Assembly: GCA_037446355.1 (NCBI GenBank)
Contig: JBBIIT010000010.1
Location: 11,327-75,326, forward strand
Source: Roseiarcus sp037446355
GTDB lineage: Bacteria; Pseudomonadota; Alphaproteobacteria; Rhizobiales; Beijerinckiaceae
Reading direction: 5' to 3'
Length of the DNA: 64,000 nucleotides
Part shown: in pieces, positions 51,933-59,720 of the stretch
Layout: each line of letters opens with the position of its first letter
How positions within the stretch are numbered: the first letter of the stretch is position 1
The notes under the pieces: model-generated
Database searches by the model: none
The model's input: only the letters and a program-made list of their open reading frames with translations
Told to the model about the DNA's origin: nothing
Position numbers and translations under genes: made by a program

Positions 51933-53339
51933 ATGATCGCAAAGACGCACGACTACGCCATCGCCGACATCGGCCTTGCCGCCTATGGCCGCAAGGAACT
52001 CTCCATCGCCGAGACAGAAATGCCCGGCTTGATGGCGACGCGCGCCGAATACGCGCTTTCGCAACCGCTCAAAGGCGCGCGCATCGCCGGCTCCCTGCAC
52101 ATGACGATCCAGACCGGCGTATTGATAGAGACGCTGAAGGCCCTCGGCGCCGACGTGCGCTGGGCTTCGTGCAACATTTATTCGACCCAGGATCACGCCG
52201 CCGCCGCTATCGCCGCCGCGGGAACGCCGGTGTTCGCGATCAAGGGCGAGAGCCTGAAGGACTATTGGGAATACACCCACCGCATCTTCGAATGGGTCGA
52301 TGGCGGCTGCCCCAACATGATCCTCGACGACGGCGGCGACGCGACCGCGCTGATCCATCTCGGCCAGCGCGCGGAGAAGGGCGACACGGCGTTTCTCGAC
52401 AAGCCCGGCAACGAGGAAGAGGAAGTTCTGTTCGCCGCGATCAAGGCGCGGTTGAAGAGCCATCCCGGTTTCTACGAGCGCAACGCCAAGTCGATCCGCG
52501 GCGTCACCGAGGAAACGACGACGGGCGTGCACCGGCTCTACAACATGGCCAGGGAAGGCAAGCTGCTGTGGCCGGCGATCAACGTCAACGACAGCGTCAC
52601 CAAGTCGAAGTTCGACAATCTCTACGGCTGCCGCGAGTCGCTGGTTGACGGCATTCGCCGCGGCACCGACGTGATGATGGCGGGCAAGGTGGCGATGGTC
52701 GCGGGCTTCGGCGACGTCGGCAAAGGTTCGGCCGCCTCGCTGCGCAACGCCGGCTGCCGCGTCATGGTTTCCGAGGCCGATCCGATCTGCGCCTTGCAGG
52801 CGGCGATGGAAGGATATGAAGTCACGACGATGGAGGACGCCGCTTCGCGCGCCGACATTTTCGTTACCGCCACCGGCAACATCGACGTCATCACGCTTGA
52901 GCACATGCGCCGGATGCGCGACCGCGCGATCGTGTGCAACATTGGTCACTTCGATAGCGAGATCCAGGTCTCGTCGCTGCGCAATTTCAAGTGGAACAAC
53001 ATCAAGCCGCAGGTCGACGAGATCGAGTTTCCCGACGGCAAACGCATTCTGCTCTTGTCGGAAGGGCGCCTTGTCAATCTGGGCAACGCAACCGGCCATC
53101 CCTCGTTCGTGATGTCGGCCTCGTTCACCAATCAGACGTTGGCGCAGATCGAACTCTTCACCAAGCCCGGCCAATACAAGAAGGACGTCTACACCCTTCC
53201 CAAGCACCTCGACGAAAAGGTCGCCTCGCTGCATCTCGATAAGATCGGCGTCAAGTTGACCAAGTTGACGAAGGAACAGACGGCCTATCTTGGCCTTGAG
53301 GAAAAAGGCCCGTTCAAGCCGGAACATTACCGCTACTGA
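51933..53339 (+). CDS. ahcY: Adenosylhomocysteinase (S-adenosylhomocysteine hydrolase)
   Basis: 468 residues, NAD-dependent, SAH to adenosine and homocysteine. The NAD-binding loop GFGDVGKGSAASLR is at about 259. CNIYSTQDHAAAAI and the C-terminal KPGQYKKDVYTLPKHLDEKVA ... PEHYRY end are diagnostic. It recycles the product of all SAM methylations. It is a single-gene unit with an elaborate 5' region and a strong terminator (53346-53370). Confidence 0.98.
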   Translation: MIAKTHDYAIADIGLAAYGRKELSIAETEMPGLMATRAEYALSQPLKGARIAGSLHMTIQTGVLIETLKALGADVRWASCNIYSTQDHAAAAIAAAGTPVFAIKGESLKDYWEYTHRIFEWVDGGCPNMILDDGGDATALIHLGQRAEKGDTAFLDKPGNEEEEVLFAAIKARLKSHPGFYERNAKSIRGVTEETTTGVHRLYNMAREGKLLWPAINVNDSVTKSKFDNLYGCRESLVDGIRRGTDVMMAGKVAMVAGFGDVGKGSAASLRNAGCRVMVSEADPICALQAAMEGYEVTTMEDAASRADIFVTATGNIDVITLEHMRRMRDRAIVCNIGHFDSEIQVSSLRNFKWNNIKPQVDEIEFPDGKRILLLSEGRLVNLGNATGHPSFVMSASFTNQTLAQIELFTKPGQYKKDVYTLPKHLDEKVASLHLDKIGVKLTKLTKEQTAYLGLEEKGPFKPEHYRY

Positions 53340-53345
53340 GAAATC

Positions 53346-53370
53346 GGGCGTCCTTCGGGGCGCCCTTTTT
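53346..53370 (+). terminator. Intrinsic terminator of ahcY
   Basis: GGGCGTCC-TTCG-GGGCGCCC stem (one G-U pair) with a UUCG-type tetraloop, followed by TTTTT. It begins 6 bases after the stop codon. Confidence 0.93.
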
Positions 53371-53384
53371 CTAGGCGCTGCAGA

Positions 53385-53720
53385 TCAACGCCGTTCCGAG
53401 AGCAGGCGATTGGCCAGCGGCATGACCGTCGCGAGAATGATGACCCCGATCGCCGCCGCGATGCCGATCGCCGCGTCGGTCGAACTCGAAACGTAGCTCA
53501 GCGTGTTATGGCTGGTGGAATCCATCAGCATCTTGAGCGCCCGCGCCTGCGGGCCCATAGCCGGCTCCGGTCCCGTCGCTTGCATGAATGCGTCGATGTC
53601 GCGGCGCATGTGTTCGTCAAACTGAATCGAGAGCGCGGTCGAATGCGAATAGGCGACGAGCGCTAGCAGCAGCACGCCGACGACGGGCGCGACGAGAAAA
53701 ACCCAGCGGCGATTTTGCAT
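53385..53720 (-). CDS. Hypothetical two-helix membrane protein
   Basis: 111 residues, not recognised. The N-terminal helix is at about 6-26 and the C-terminal helix at about 84-106. The soluble loop between has HMRRDIDAFMQATG and is probably periplasmic. It lies between the ahcY terminator and ruvC and is transcribed opposite to both. The ORF starts with ATG at 53720 and GGGAGAGAG upstream. Function unknown. Confidence 0.6.
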   Translation of the reverse strand: MQNRRWVFLVAPVVGVLLLALVAYSHSTALSIQFDEHMRRDIDAFMQATGPEPAMGPQARALKMLMDSTSHNTLSYVSSSTDAAIGIAAAIGVIILATVMPLANRLLSERR

Positions 53721-53846
53721 TTCGATCTCTCTCCCATCGGGCGTGCGGACGGCCGCGAATTGGGCAGGCTAAATCATCGCCCGGCTCGGCGCCATCTCGC
53801 CTGCCGCGCTGGCGTCGCCGCGCGCCTTCGCCTAAGAGATCATTCC

Positions 53847-54350
53847 ATGAACATCGGCGCGATTCGCATTCTTGGAATCGACCCCGGCCTTCGCAACACA
53901 GGCTGGGGCCTGATCGAAGCGACGGGCTCGCGCCTTGCCTATCTCGGCTGCGGCACAATCCAGACGGACACAGGAACCGTACTCGCAGAGCGCCTCGCCA
54001 TCATCCACCGCGCCGTCGCCAAATTGATCGAGGAGGGGCGGCCGGACGAAGGCGCGATCGAAGAAACTTTCGTCAACCGCGATCCGCAATCGGCGCTGAA
54101 ACTCGGCCAGGCGCGCGGCGCGGCCTTGGCGGCGCTGGCGCTCGGAGGGCTGAGCGTCGCCGAATACGCGACCAATCTCATCAAGAAAACTGTCGTCGGC
54201 GTCGGCCACGCCGAAAAAAATCAGGTGGCGATGATGGTCAAGATGCTGCTGCCGGCGAGCGGGGCCGGGACGCCTGACGCCGCCGACGCGCTGGCGACCG
54301 CGATTTGCCACGCCCAGCACCGGCGCGCCCGCGCGAGGGGCGCGGCATGA
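53847..54350 (+). CDS. ruvC: Crossover junction endodeoxyribonuclease RuvC
   Basis: 167 residues. The catalytic acids are in GIDPGLRNTGWG (Asp near 11), EETFVN (Glu pair near 70) and the C-terminal DAADALATAICH. It resolves Holliday junctions. The start at 53847 is the first ATG of the recognisable domain. The stop overlaps the ruvA start in an ATGA junction. Confidence 0.96.
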   Translation: MNIGAIRILGIDPGLRNTGWGLIEATGSRLAYLGCGTIQTDTGTVLAERLAIIHRAVAKLIEEGRPDEGAIEETFVNRDPQSALKLGQARGAALAALALGGLSVAEYATNLIKKTVVGVGHAEKNQVAMMVKMLLPASGAGTPDAADALATAICHAQHRRARARGAA

Positions 54351-54961
54351 TCGGCAAGCTCAAGGGCGTCCTCGACAGTCTCGACGAGGACGAACTGATC
54401 CTCGACGTCGGCGGCGTCGGCTATCTCGTCGCCGCGTCCGCGCGCACTTTGCGGTCGCTGCCGCCAGTCGGGCAGGCGGTCGCGTTGCATATCGAGACGC
54501 AGGTGCGCGAGGACGCGATCCGCCTATTCGGCTTCCTCACGCTCGCCGAGCGCGATTGGTTCCGCCTGCTGCAAAGCGTTCAGGGCGTGGGCGCCAAGGT
54601 CGCGCTCGGCATTCTGGGCGCGCTCTCGGGCGAGGCGCTTAGCGGCGCCATCGCCCGCCAGGACAAGGCGATGATGGCGCGCGCGCCGGGCGTCGGACCC
54701 AAGCTCGCCGCACGCCTTGTGCTGGAACTCAAAGACAAGGCGCCCGCGCTCGGTCTCGACGATCTCGGCGGCGCGATCGCCGGCGCCGAGGAGGCCGCGA
54801 AATTGCCGAAGCAGGGCGCCGACGCGGTGCTCGCGCTCGTCGGCCTCGGCTATGCGCGCCCGCAAGCGGCGGCGGCGGTGGCCAAAGGCCTCGCCGCGCT
54901 CGGCGCCGAGGCCCAGACGGCGGCGCTGATCCGCGCGGGGTTGAAGGAGTTGGCCCAATAA
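54347..54961 (+). CDS. ruvA: Holliday junction DNA helicase subunit RuvA
   Basis: 204 residues. The N-terminal OB domain is MIGKLKGVLDSLDEDELILDVGGVGY. The tandem helix-hairpin-helix has VQGVGAKVALGILG and APGVGPKLAARLVLELKDK. The C-terminal domain III that binds RuvB is at about 150-204. It follows ruvC directly, but ruvB is displaced 1.2 kb downstream by a toxin-antitoxin pair and a membrane protein gene. Confidence 0.96.
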   Translation: MIGKLKGVLDSLDEDELILDVGGVGYLVAASARTLRSLPPVGQAVALHIETQVREDAIRLFGFLTLAERDWFRLLQSVQGVGAKVALGILGALSGEALSGAIARQDKAMMARAPGVGPKLAARLVLELKDKAPALGLDDLGGAIAGAEEAAKLPKQGADAVLALVGLGYARPQAAAAVAKGLAALGAEAQTAALIRAGLKELAQ

Positions 54962-54974
54962 CTATTTTATGATA

Positions 54975-54991
54975 TTCGGATCGATCGCGAA
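54975..54991. promoter_or_regulatory. Candidate autoregulatory operator of the vapBC pair
   Basis: TTCG-GATCGATC-G-CGAA, a near-perfect palindrome in the 41-base gap between ruvA and the antitoxin start. A -10-like TATGAT lies at 54968-54973. The position fits toxin-antitoxin autoregulation; use as a promoter is inferred. Confidence 0.42.
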
Positions 54992-55002
54992 AGAGTAAAA
55001 AA

Positions 55003-55215
55003 ATGAGGATCGGATCGACGCTTTCCCCCAAATACCAGGTTTCCATCCCGAAGGCGGTTCGCGAGCAACTCGCTTGGAAGCCCGGCCAGAAGCTCGTGTT
55101 CATCCCGAAGGGCAATGGCGTCCTGATGATGCCGGCGCCGGAACGGGACGAATTGGTGGGTATCGCTCGCGGCGTCAAAATCGAAAGTTATCGCGACCGG
55201 AGCGATCGCTACTGA
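55003..55215 (+). CDS. vapB: AbrB/MazE-type (VapB) antitoxin
   Basis: 70 residues with the AbrB swapped-hairpin motif: STLSPKYQVSIPKAVREQL followed by KPGQKLVFIPKGNGVLMM. The C-terminal tail (about 45-70) is polar and would bind the toxin. It overlaps the PIN-toxin start by one base and lies 41 bases after ruvA. Weak Shine-Dalgarno (AAGAG). Confidence 0.9.
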   Translation: MRIGSTLSPKYQVSIPKAVREQLAWKPGQKLVFIPKGNGVLMMPAPERDELVGIARGVKIESYRDRSDRY

Positions 55216-55595
55216 TGCGCGTCGTCGACACATCCGCCTGGCTCGAATGGATCAGCGACAGCGCGCTGGGTCGCGAGCTTGGCGCCAAACTCCCGCAGAC
55301 GGACGAATGGATCGTGCCGACAATCGTGCAATACGAGCTGACGCGCTGGTTGACGCGCGAAGTCTCGGAGGAGGCGGCCGAACGAACGGTCGCGTTCTCG
55401 ATGCGATGTCTGATCGCGCCGCTGGATACCCGCATCGCCATTCGCGCCGCCGATTACGGTCGCGGGCATTCGCTGGCGTTCGCCGACGCGATCATCTACG
55501 CCACGGCTATGGAGCATGACGCCGACCTGCTGACTTGCGATGCGCATTTCGCCAAGCTGCCCGGCGTCGTCTATTTGCAGAAAACATCGCCATGA
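55215..55595 (+). CDS. vapC: PIN-domain (VapC) toxin ribonuclease
   Basis: 126 residues. The PIN acidic residues are all in place: VDTSAWLEW (Asp5), YELTRW (Glu near 41), FADAIIYATA (Asp near 93) and DADLLTCDAHF near 100-112. The catalytic site looks intact, so the toxin should be active as an RNase. Start/stop overlap with vapB and with the downstream membrane protein makes the module part of the ruv transcript. Confidence 0.9.
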   Translation: MRVVDTSAWLEWISDSALGRELGAKLPQTDEWIVPTIVQYELTRWLTREVSEEAAERTVAFSMRCLIAPLDTRIAIRAADYGRGHSLAFADAIIYATAMEHDADLLTCDAHFAKLPGVVYLQKTSP

Positions 55596-56149
55596 TCGCC
55601 CAGCGGCGCTCCCAACTCCTCCCCATCATCGGCGTAACGCTGCTGTTCGCCGCGCTCGGTCCGCTGATCGGCGGCGCTTTGTTCATTCCGCTCGCCGTCG
55701 TGATGGAGGCGCCTTTAGCTTCCGGCGTGGTCGGTCATGTCGGCGCCATCGCGACGCTGATCGCGCACACGTTCGCGATCATCGGCGCCTATTTCGTCGG
55801 AATCGGCCCGGCCGCCGCGACCGGCTTTCTCTATGCGCTGTGGGACGCCGCCGCGCCGGCGCGTTGGCCGCGCGCGCTGGTCGCCGCCGCGATCGGCGGC
55901 GCGATGACGCAGGCGATGTTTGTCTGGCTTGCCTCGCTCGGCGCTTCGGTCGAAGCAAGCGTCGCCGTCGAAGTTTCGCCAACCACCCAGAACTGGATCG
56001 ACACGATCTTTTCGGGTTCGTTCGACGACACGCTTCGGCATGTTTTCGTCGCCAGCGGCGCGGTGGCCGGCTTCGTCTGCGCGATGGCGACTAATCTCGT
56101 AGGCCTGACCCTGTCGCCGCCCTCCAACGAAGCACGAGCGCCGACATGA
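55592..56149 (+). CDS. Hypothetical polytopic membrane protein inside the ruv operon
   Basis: 185 residues, not recognised. About four or five hydrophobic segments are predicted (about 10-32, 46-66, 72-86, 96-112, 150-172), rich in Ala and Gly. The start at 55592 overlaps the vapC stop by 4 bases and the stop overlaps the ruvB start by 4 bases, so it is firmly in the operon. No functional motif is visible. Confidence 0.8.
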   Translation: MIAQRRSQLLPIIGVTLLFAALGPLIGGALFIPLAVVMEAPLASGVVGHVGAIATLIAHTFAIIGAYFVGIGPAAATGFLYALWDAAAPARWPRALVAAAIGGAMTQAMFVWLASLGASVEASVAVEVSPTTQNWIDTIFSGSFDDTLRHVFVASGAVAGFVCAMATNLVGLTLSPPSNEARAPT

Positions 56150-57180
56150 CGACGCCGCCCCGCCGTCTCGTCTCAGCCGAGAAGCGCCCCGAGGACGAAA
56201 CGGCGCTGCGCCCGCAGGTGCTCGCCGATTTCACCGGCCAGGAGGCGGCGCGCAAGAACCTCAAGGTGTTCATCGAATCGGCGAAAACGCGCGCCGAGGC
56301 GCTCGATCACGTGCTATTCGTCGGCCCGCCAGGTCTCGGCAAAACGACGCTGGCGCAGATCGTCGCGCGCGAACTTGGCGTCAACTTCCGCTCGACCTCC
56401 GGACCGGTTATCGCCAAGGCGGGCGATCTTGCCGCCCAACTCACCAATCTCGAGCCGCGCGACGTTCTGTTCATCGACGAAATCCATCGCCTAAACCCGG
56501 CGGTCGAGGAAATTCTCTATCCCGCGATGGAGGACTTCCAGCTCGATCTTATTATTGGCGCCGGCCCGGCCGCGCGTTCGGTGAAGATCGACCTCGCGCC
56601 GTTCACGCTGATCGGCGCGACGACGCGCGCCGGGTTGCTGACGACTCCTTTGCGCGATCGCTTCGGCATTCCCGTGCGGCTCAATTTCTACACCGTGCCC
56701 GAACTCGAAGGCATCGTCAGGCGCGGCGCGCGCGTCATCGGGCTCGAACTTGCCGAGGAAGGCGCCAACGAGATCGCCCGCCGCTCGCGCGGCACGCCGC
56801 GAATCGCCGGACGGCTGCTGCGCCGTGTTCGCGACTTCGCTGTGGTCGAGAACGCCAGGATCGTCACCCGCGCCATCGCCGACGGCGCGCTGCGCCTGCT
56901 CGACGTCGACGCCATCGGCCTCGATCAAATGGACCGGCGCTATCTTGAAACTGTCGCAGTGAGTTTTGGCGGCGGGCCCGTCGGCGTCGAGACAATCGCC
57001 GCGGCCCTGTCCGAGCCGCGCGACGCAATCGAGGAGATTATTGAGCCCTATCTCATCCAGCAGGGCTTCGTGCAGCGCACGCCGCGCGGACGCCTGCTGA
57101 CGCCGCACGCCTTCAAGCATCTCGGCCTGGCCGAACCGCCGCGCGAGCCCATCCAAAATGCGCTGTTCGACGAGGAATAG
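56146..57180 (+). CDS. ruvB: Holliday junction branch-migration ATPase RuvB
   Basis: 344 residues. Walker A is GPPGLGKTT (about 60-68), Walker B VLFIDEIHRL (about 108-117), with sensor residues in TLIGATTRAG and an arginine finger in the GTPRIAGRLLRRVRDFA region. A C-terminal winged helix ends near QGFVQRTPRGR. It drives branch migration with RuvA. The start overlaps the membrane-protein stop in an ATGA junction. Confidence 0.97.
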   Translation: MTTPPRRLVSAEKRPEDETALRPQVLADFTGQEAARKNLKVFIESAKTRAEALDHVLFVGPPGLGKTTLAQIVARELGVNFRSTSGPVIAKAGDLAAQLTNLEPRDVLFIDEIHRLNPAVEEILYPAMEDFQLDLIIGAGPAARSVKIDLAPFTLIGATTRAGLLTTPLRDRFGIPVRLNFYTVPELEGIVRRGARVIGLELAEEGANEIARRSRGTPRIAGRLLRRVRDFAVVENARIVTRAIADGALRLLDVDAIGLDQMDRRYLETVAVSFGGGPVGVETIAAALSEPRDAIEEIIEPYLIQQGFVQRTPRGRLLTPHAFKHLGLAEPPREPIQNALFDEE

Positions 57181-57250
57181 CGAGCGTCGCAATCCCTGCG
57201 AATTGTGCTAGACGGGCGGGAGCGAACGCGCCGCATCTGGACCCACTTCC

Positions 57251-57394
57251 TTGCCGACTCTCATCCGCTTTCTCGTCATCGTCGCCGTTCTCGTGGGTCT
57301 CGCCTATGGCGGGCTGATCGCGCTGGTGACGACGGTTAAAGTGCAGCCGCGCGAAATGACGCAAACAATCGAAATCCCCAAGGCGCCGAAATGA
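57251..57394 (+). CDS. Small single-helix membrane protein upstream of xerD
   Basis: 47 residues from a TTG start at 57251. One helix (about 4-26: IRFLVIVAVLVGLAYGGLIA) is followed by VKVQPREMTQTIEIP. The stop overlaps the xerD start by 4 bases (ATGA), which supports translation. Similar short proteins in front of xerD occur in other Hyphomicrobiales as far as I recall. Function unknown. Confidence 0.65.
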   Translation: MPTLIRFLVIVAVLVGLAYGGLIALVTTVKVQPREMTQTIEIPKAPK

Positions 57395-58338
57395 ACGCGC
57401 GCGCGCCGCGCTGGATCGAAGGCTTTCTCGACGCCATCGCGTCCGAACGCGGCGCGAGCCGCAACACGCTCGAAGCCTATCGCCGCGATCTCAACGCCTA
57501 CGCCGATTTTCTCGCCCGCCGGGGCGCGAGCGCGCTGAATGCATCCAGCGACGACATTCGCGCGTTCCAGGCGGACGGTGCGCACGAAGGCCTCGCCGCC
57601 GCGTCGGTCGCGCGGCGTTTGTCCGCCGTGCGGCAGTTCCATAAGCATCTCTATACCGAGGGCCGGCGTGGCGACGATCCGACGCTGGCGATCGAGGGGC
57701 CGCGCCGCGCCCGCCCGCTGCCCAAAGTGCTGAGCGAGGGCGAAGTGGAAAAGCTGATCGGCGTCGCGCGCGAAGGGCTGGACGCGGCCGAGCGACTGCC
57801 CGCCGAACGGCTCGCGGCGGCGCGGATGGCGTGCCTGATCGAGCTGATCTACGCCTCCGGCCTGCGCGTCAGCGAATTGCTCGCGCTGCCCAAATCCGCC
57901 GCGCGCGCCAAGGAACCGCTGATCTCGGTGCGCGGCAAGGGCGACAAGGAACGGCTCGTGCCAATCTCCGAGCCCGCCCGCGCGGCGATGAAAGCCTATC
58001 GCGCCCGGCTCGACGAGATTGCGCCGGCGCGGGCGACGGGGCCGTGGCTGTTTCCGGCCGAGGGCGCGAGCGGACATCTGACGCGGCAGGCGTTCGCGCG
58101 CGATCTCAAGCGAGTTGCGGGGGCGGCGGGAATCTCGGCGGCGCGCGTGAGCCCGCATGTGCTGCGCCACGCCTTCGCCAGCCACCTCTTGCAGAACGGC
58201 GCCGATTTGCGCGTCGTTCAGGATCTGCTCGGCCACGCCGACATTTCGACGACGCAGATTTACACCCACGTCCTCGATGCGCGCGCCAAGGCGATGGTGC
58301 GCGATCTCCACCCGCTCGGCGATGAGAAGGAAAAATGA
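57391..58338 (+). CDS. xerD: Tyrosine recombinase XerD
   Basis: 315 residues. The N-terminal SAM-like DNA-binding domain is at about 5-95. The catalytic residues are Arg near 158 (SGLRVSELL), Lys in RGKGDKERLVP, HVLRHAFASHL (His and Arg near 257-260), His in LLGHADIST and the nucleophile Tyr near 291 (IYTHV). It resolves chromosome dimers at dif with XerC. No sign of a mobile element nearby, so a chromosomal role is most likely. Confidence 0.93.
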   Translation: MNARAPRWIEGFLDAIASERGASRNTLEAYRRDLNAYADFLARRGASALNASSDDIRAFQADGAHEGLAAASVARRLSAVRQFHKHLYTEGRRGDDPTLAIEGPRRARPLPKVLSEGEVEKLIGVAREGLDAAERLPAERLAAARMACLIELIYASGLRVSELLALPKSAARAKEPLISVRGKGDKERLVPISEPARAAMKAYRARLDEIAPARATGPWLFPAEGASGHLTRQAFARDLKRVAGAAGISAARVSPHVLRHAFASHLLQNGADLRVVQDLLGHADISTTQIYTHVLDARAKAMVRDLHPLGDEKEK

Positions 58339-58652
58339 GCGACGTTCCCTGGCGCGCAACGCTGGAAGGCGTCGTCGTCTCCTGTCGCCTGACGCCCAAA
58401 GGCGGTCGAGACGCGATTGACGGCGTTGCGACGCTTTCCGACGGCGCCCGGGTGTTGCTCGCGCGCGTGCGCGCCGCCCCGGAGGATGGCAAGGCCAACG
58501 ACGCTCTTTGCGCCCTGATCGCGGGCTGGCTCGACGTGCCCAAATCCGGCGTGCGCCTCGTCGGCGGCGCGAAGAACCGCTTGAAGCAGATCGGCGTCGC
58601 GGGAGAGCCGCAGGCGCTAGCACGCCGCCTGAGCGAGACGCTCGGCTCCTGA
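58335..58652 (+). CDS. DUF167 (YggU-family) protein
   Basis: 105 residues with the YggU core: VRAAPEDGKANDALCALIAGWL and VGGAKNRLKQIGVAG. The start overlaps the xerD stop by 4 bases. Small conserved bacterial protein of unknown function. Confidence 0.88.
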   Translation: MSDVPWRATLEGVVVSCRLTPKGGRDAIDGVATLSDGARVLLARVRAAPEDGKANDALCALIAGWLDVPKSGVRLVGGAKNRLKQIGVAGEPQALARRLSETLGS

Positions 58653-58749
58653 AAAGCGATGCATCTGTGGGCAAGTGAGCGCTCCGGCTTGGCGCGAACG
58701 GCGCGAGCGGCCATGGTTGGGTTTCCCGCCGCCAAAATCGAGCCCCGCC

Positions 58750-59556
58750 TTGCGCTTTTCCCTCGCCACCTGGAACATCAATTCGGTGCGTCTGCGCATC
58801 GACCTCGTCGCGCGCTTTCTTTCCGAGCAGAGTCCGGACGTGCTGTGCTTGCAGGAAACGAAATGCCCCGATGGCCAATTTCCGACCGGCGAATTTCATA
58901 AGCTCGGCTATAAGCATGTCGCGATTAACGGCCAGAAGGGCTACCACGGCGTCGCCATCGTCTCGAAACTTCCGTTCGAGGCCGAGAGCCGCCGCGATTT
59001 CTGCGGCAAGGGCGATTCGCGCCACATCAACGTGACCCTCGGCGGCAAGGCGGCCGGGCTCGAAATCCATAATTTCTATGTACCGGCGGGCGGCGACGAG
59101 CCCGATCGCGAGATCAACGACAAGTTCGGTCATAAGCTCGATTTCGTCGACGAGATGGCCGCTTGGTTCAAAGATGCGCCGCAAACCAAGGGCCGCGCGA
59201 TTCTGGTCGGCGATCTAAACATCGCTCCGCTCGAACATGATGTCTGGAGCCACAAGGCGCTTATCAAAGTCGTCAGCCATACGCCGGTCGAGGTGGAGAA
59301 ATTCACGCGAATGCAGGCGGCCGGCCCTTGGGTCGACGCGTTGCGCAAGTTCGTTCCCGCCGACGAGAAGCTTTATACTTGGTGGAGCTATCGCTCGCCG
59401 GACTGGTCCGGGGCGGACAAAGGCCGGCGGCTCGATCACATTTGGGTCAGCCCGGCGTTGGAGAGCGCGGTCAAGTCGATGCAGGTCCATCGCGAGGCGC
59501 GTGGCTGGGATCGCCCTTCCGACCATGCGCCGGTGCGCGTCGAACTCAAGCTTTGA
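58750..59556 (+). CDS. xth: Exodeoxyribonuclease III
   Basis: 268 residues from a TTG start, matching the canonical N-terminus FSLATWNINSVRLR. Catalytic residues are Glu in LQETKCP, Asp-Asn in VGDLNIAP, and Asp-His in SDHAPVRVEL. It is the main AP endonuclease and 3'-exonuclease. A longer ORF from GTG at 58675 would add 25 non-family residues; neither start has a clear Shine-Dalgarno. Confidence 0.93.
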   Translation: MRFSLATWNINSVRLRIDLVARFLSEQSPDVLCLQETKCPDGQFPTGEFHKLGYKHVAINGQKGYHGVAIVSKLPFEAESRRDFCGKGDSRHINVTLGGKAAGLEIHNFYVPAGGDEPDREINDKFGHKLDFVDEMAAWFKDAPQTKGRAILVGDLNIAPLEHDVWSHKALIKVVSHTPVEVEKFTRMQAAGPWVDALRKFVPADEKLYTWWSYRSPDWSGADKGRRLDHIWVSPALESAVKSMQVHREARGWDRPSDHAPVRVELKL

Positions 59557-59615
59557 TCCGGGCGCGCAAGCGCCAGTTCATTTTCCCGGCGTTTTGTGAA
59601 AGAAGCTGTCGTCAC

Positions 59616-59702
59616 GCGGACGTGGCGAAACCGGTAGACGCAAAGGACTTAAAATCCTTCGGCCGAAAGGCTGTGCGGGTTCGACCCCCGCCGTCCGCAC
59701 CA
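59616..59702 (+). tRNA. tRNA-Leu (TAA anticodon)
   Basis: 87-base class-II tRNA. Acceptor GCGGACG with CGTCCGC, then ACCA encoded. Anticodon stem-loop AGGACTTAAAATCCT with TAA. A variable arm (CGGCCGAAAGGCTG) and T arm GCGGGTTCGACCCCCGC are present. Confidence 0.96.
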
Positions 59703-59720
59703 AACTCTCGGCGCCGCCCC

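Noticed and set aside
57391..58338. Integrase of a mobile element
   Set aside because: Length, motifs and the setting beside ruvB and DUF167 fit chromosomal XerD; no attachment repeats, tRNA disruption or cargo genes are seen.
58675..58749. GTG start for exonuclease III
   Set aside because: It adds 25 residues before the universally conserved N-terminus and has no Shine-Dalgarno.
57304..59184. 626-codon minus-strand ORF antisense to xerD and xth
   Set aside because: A shadow ORF; both plus-strand genes have catalytic motifs and coupled starts.
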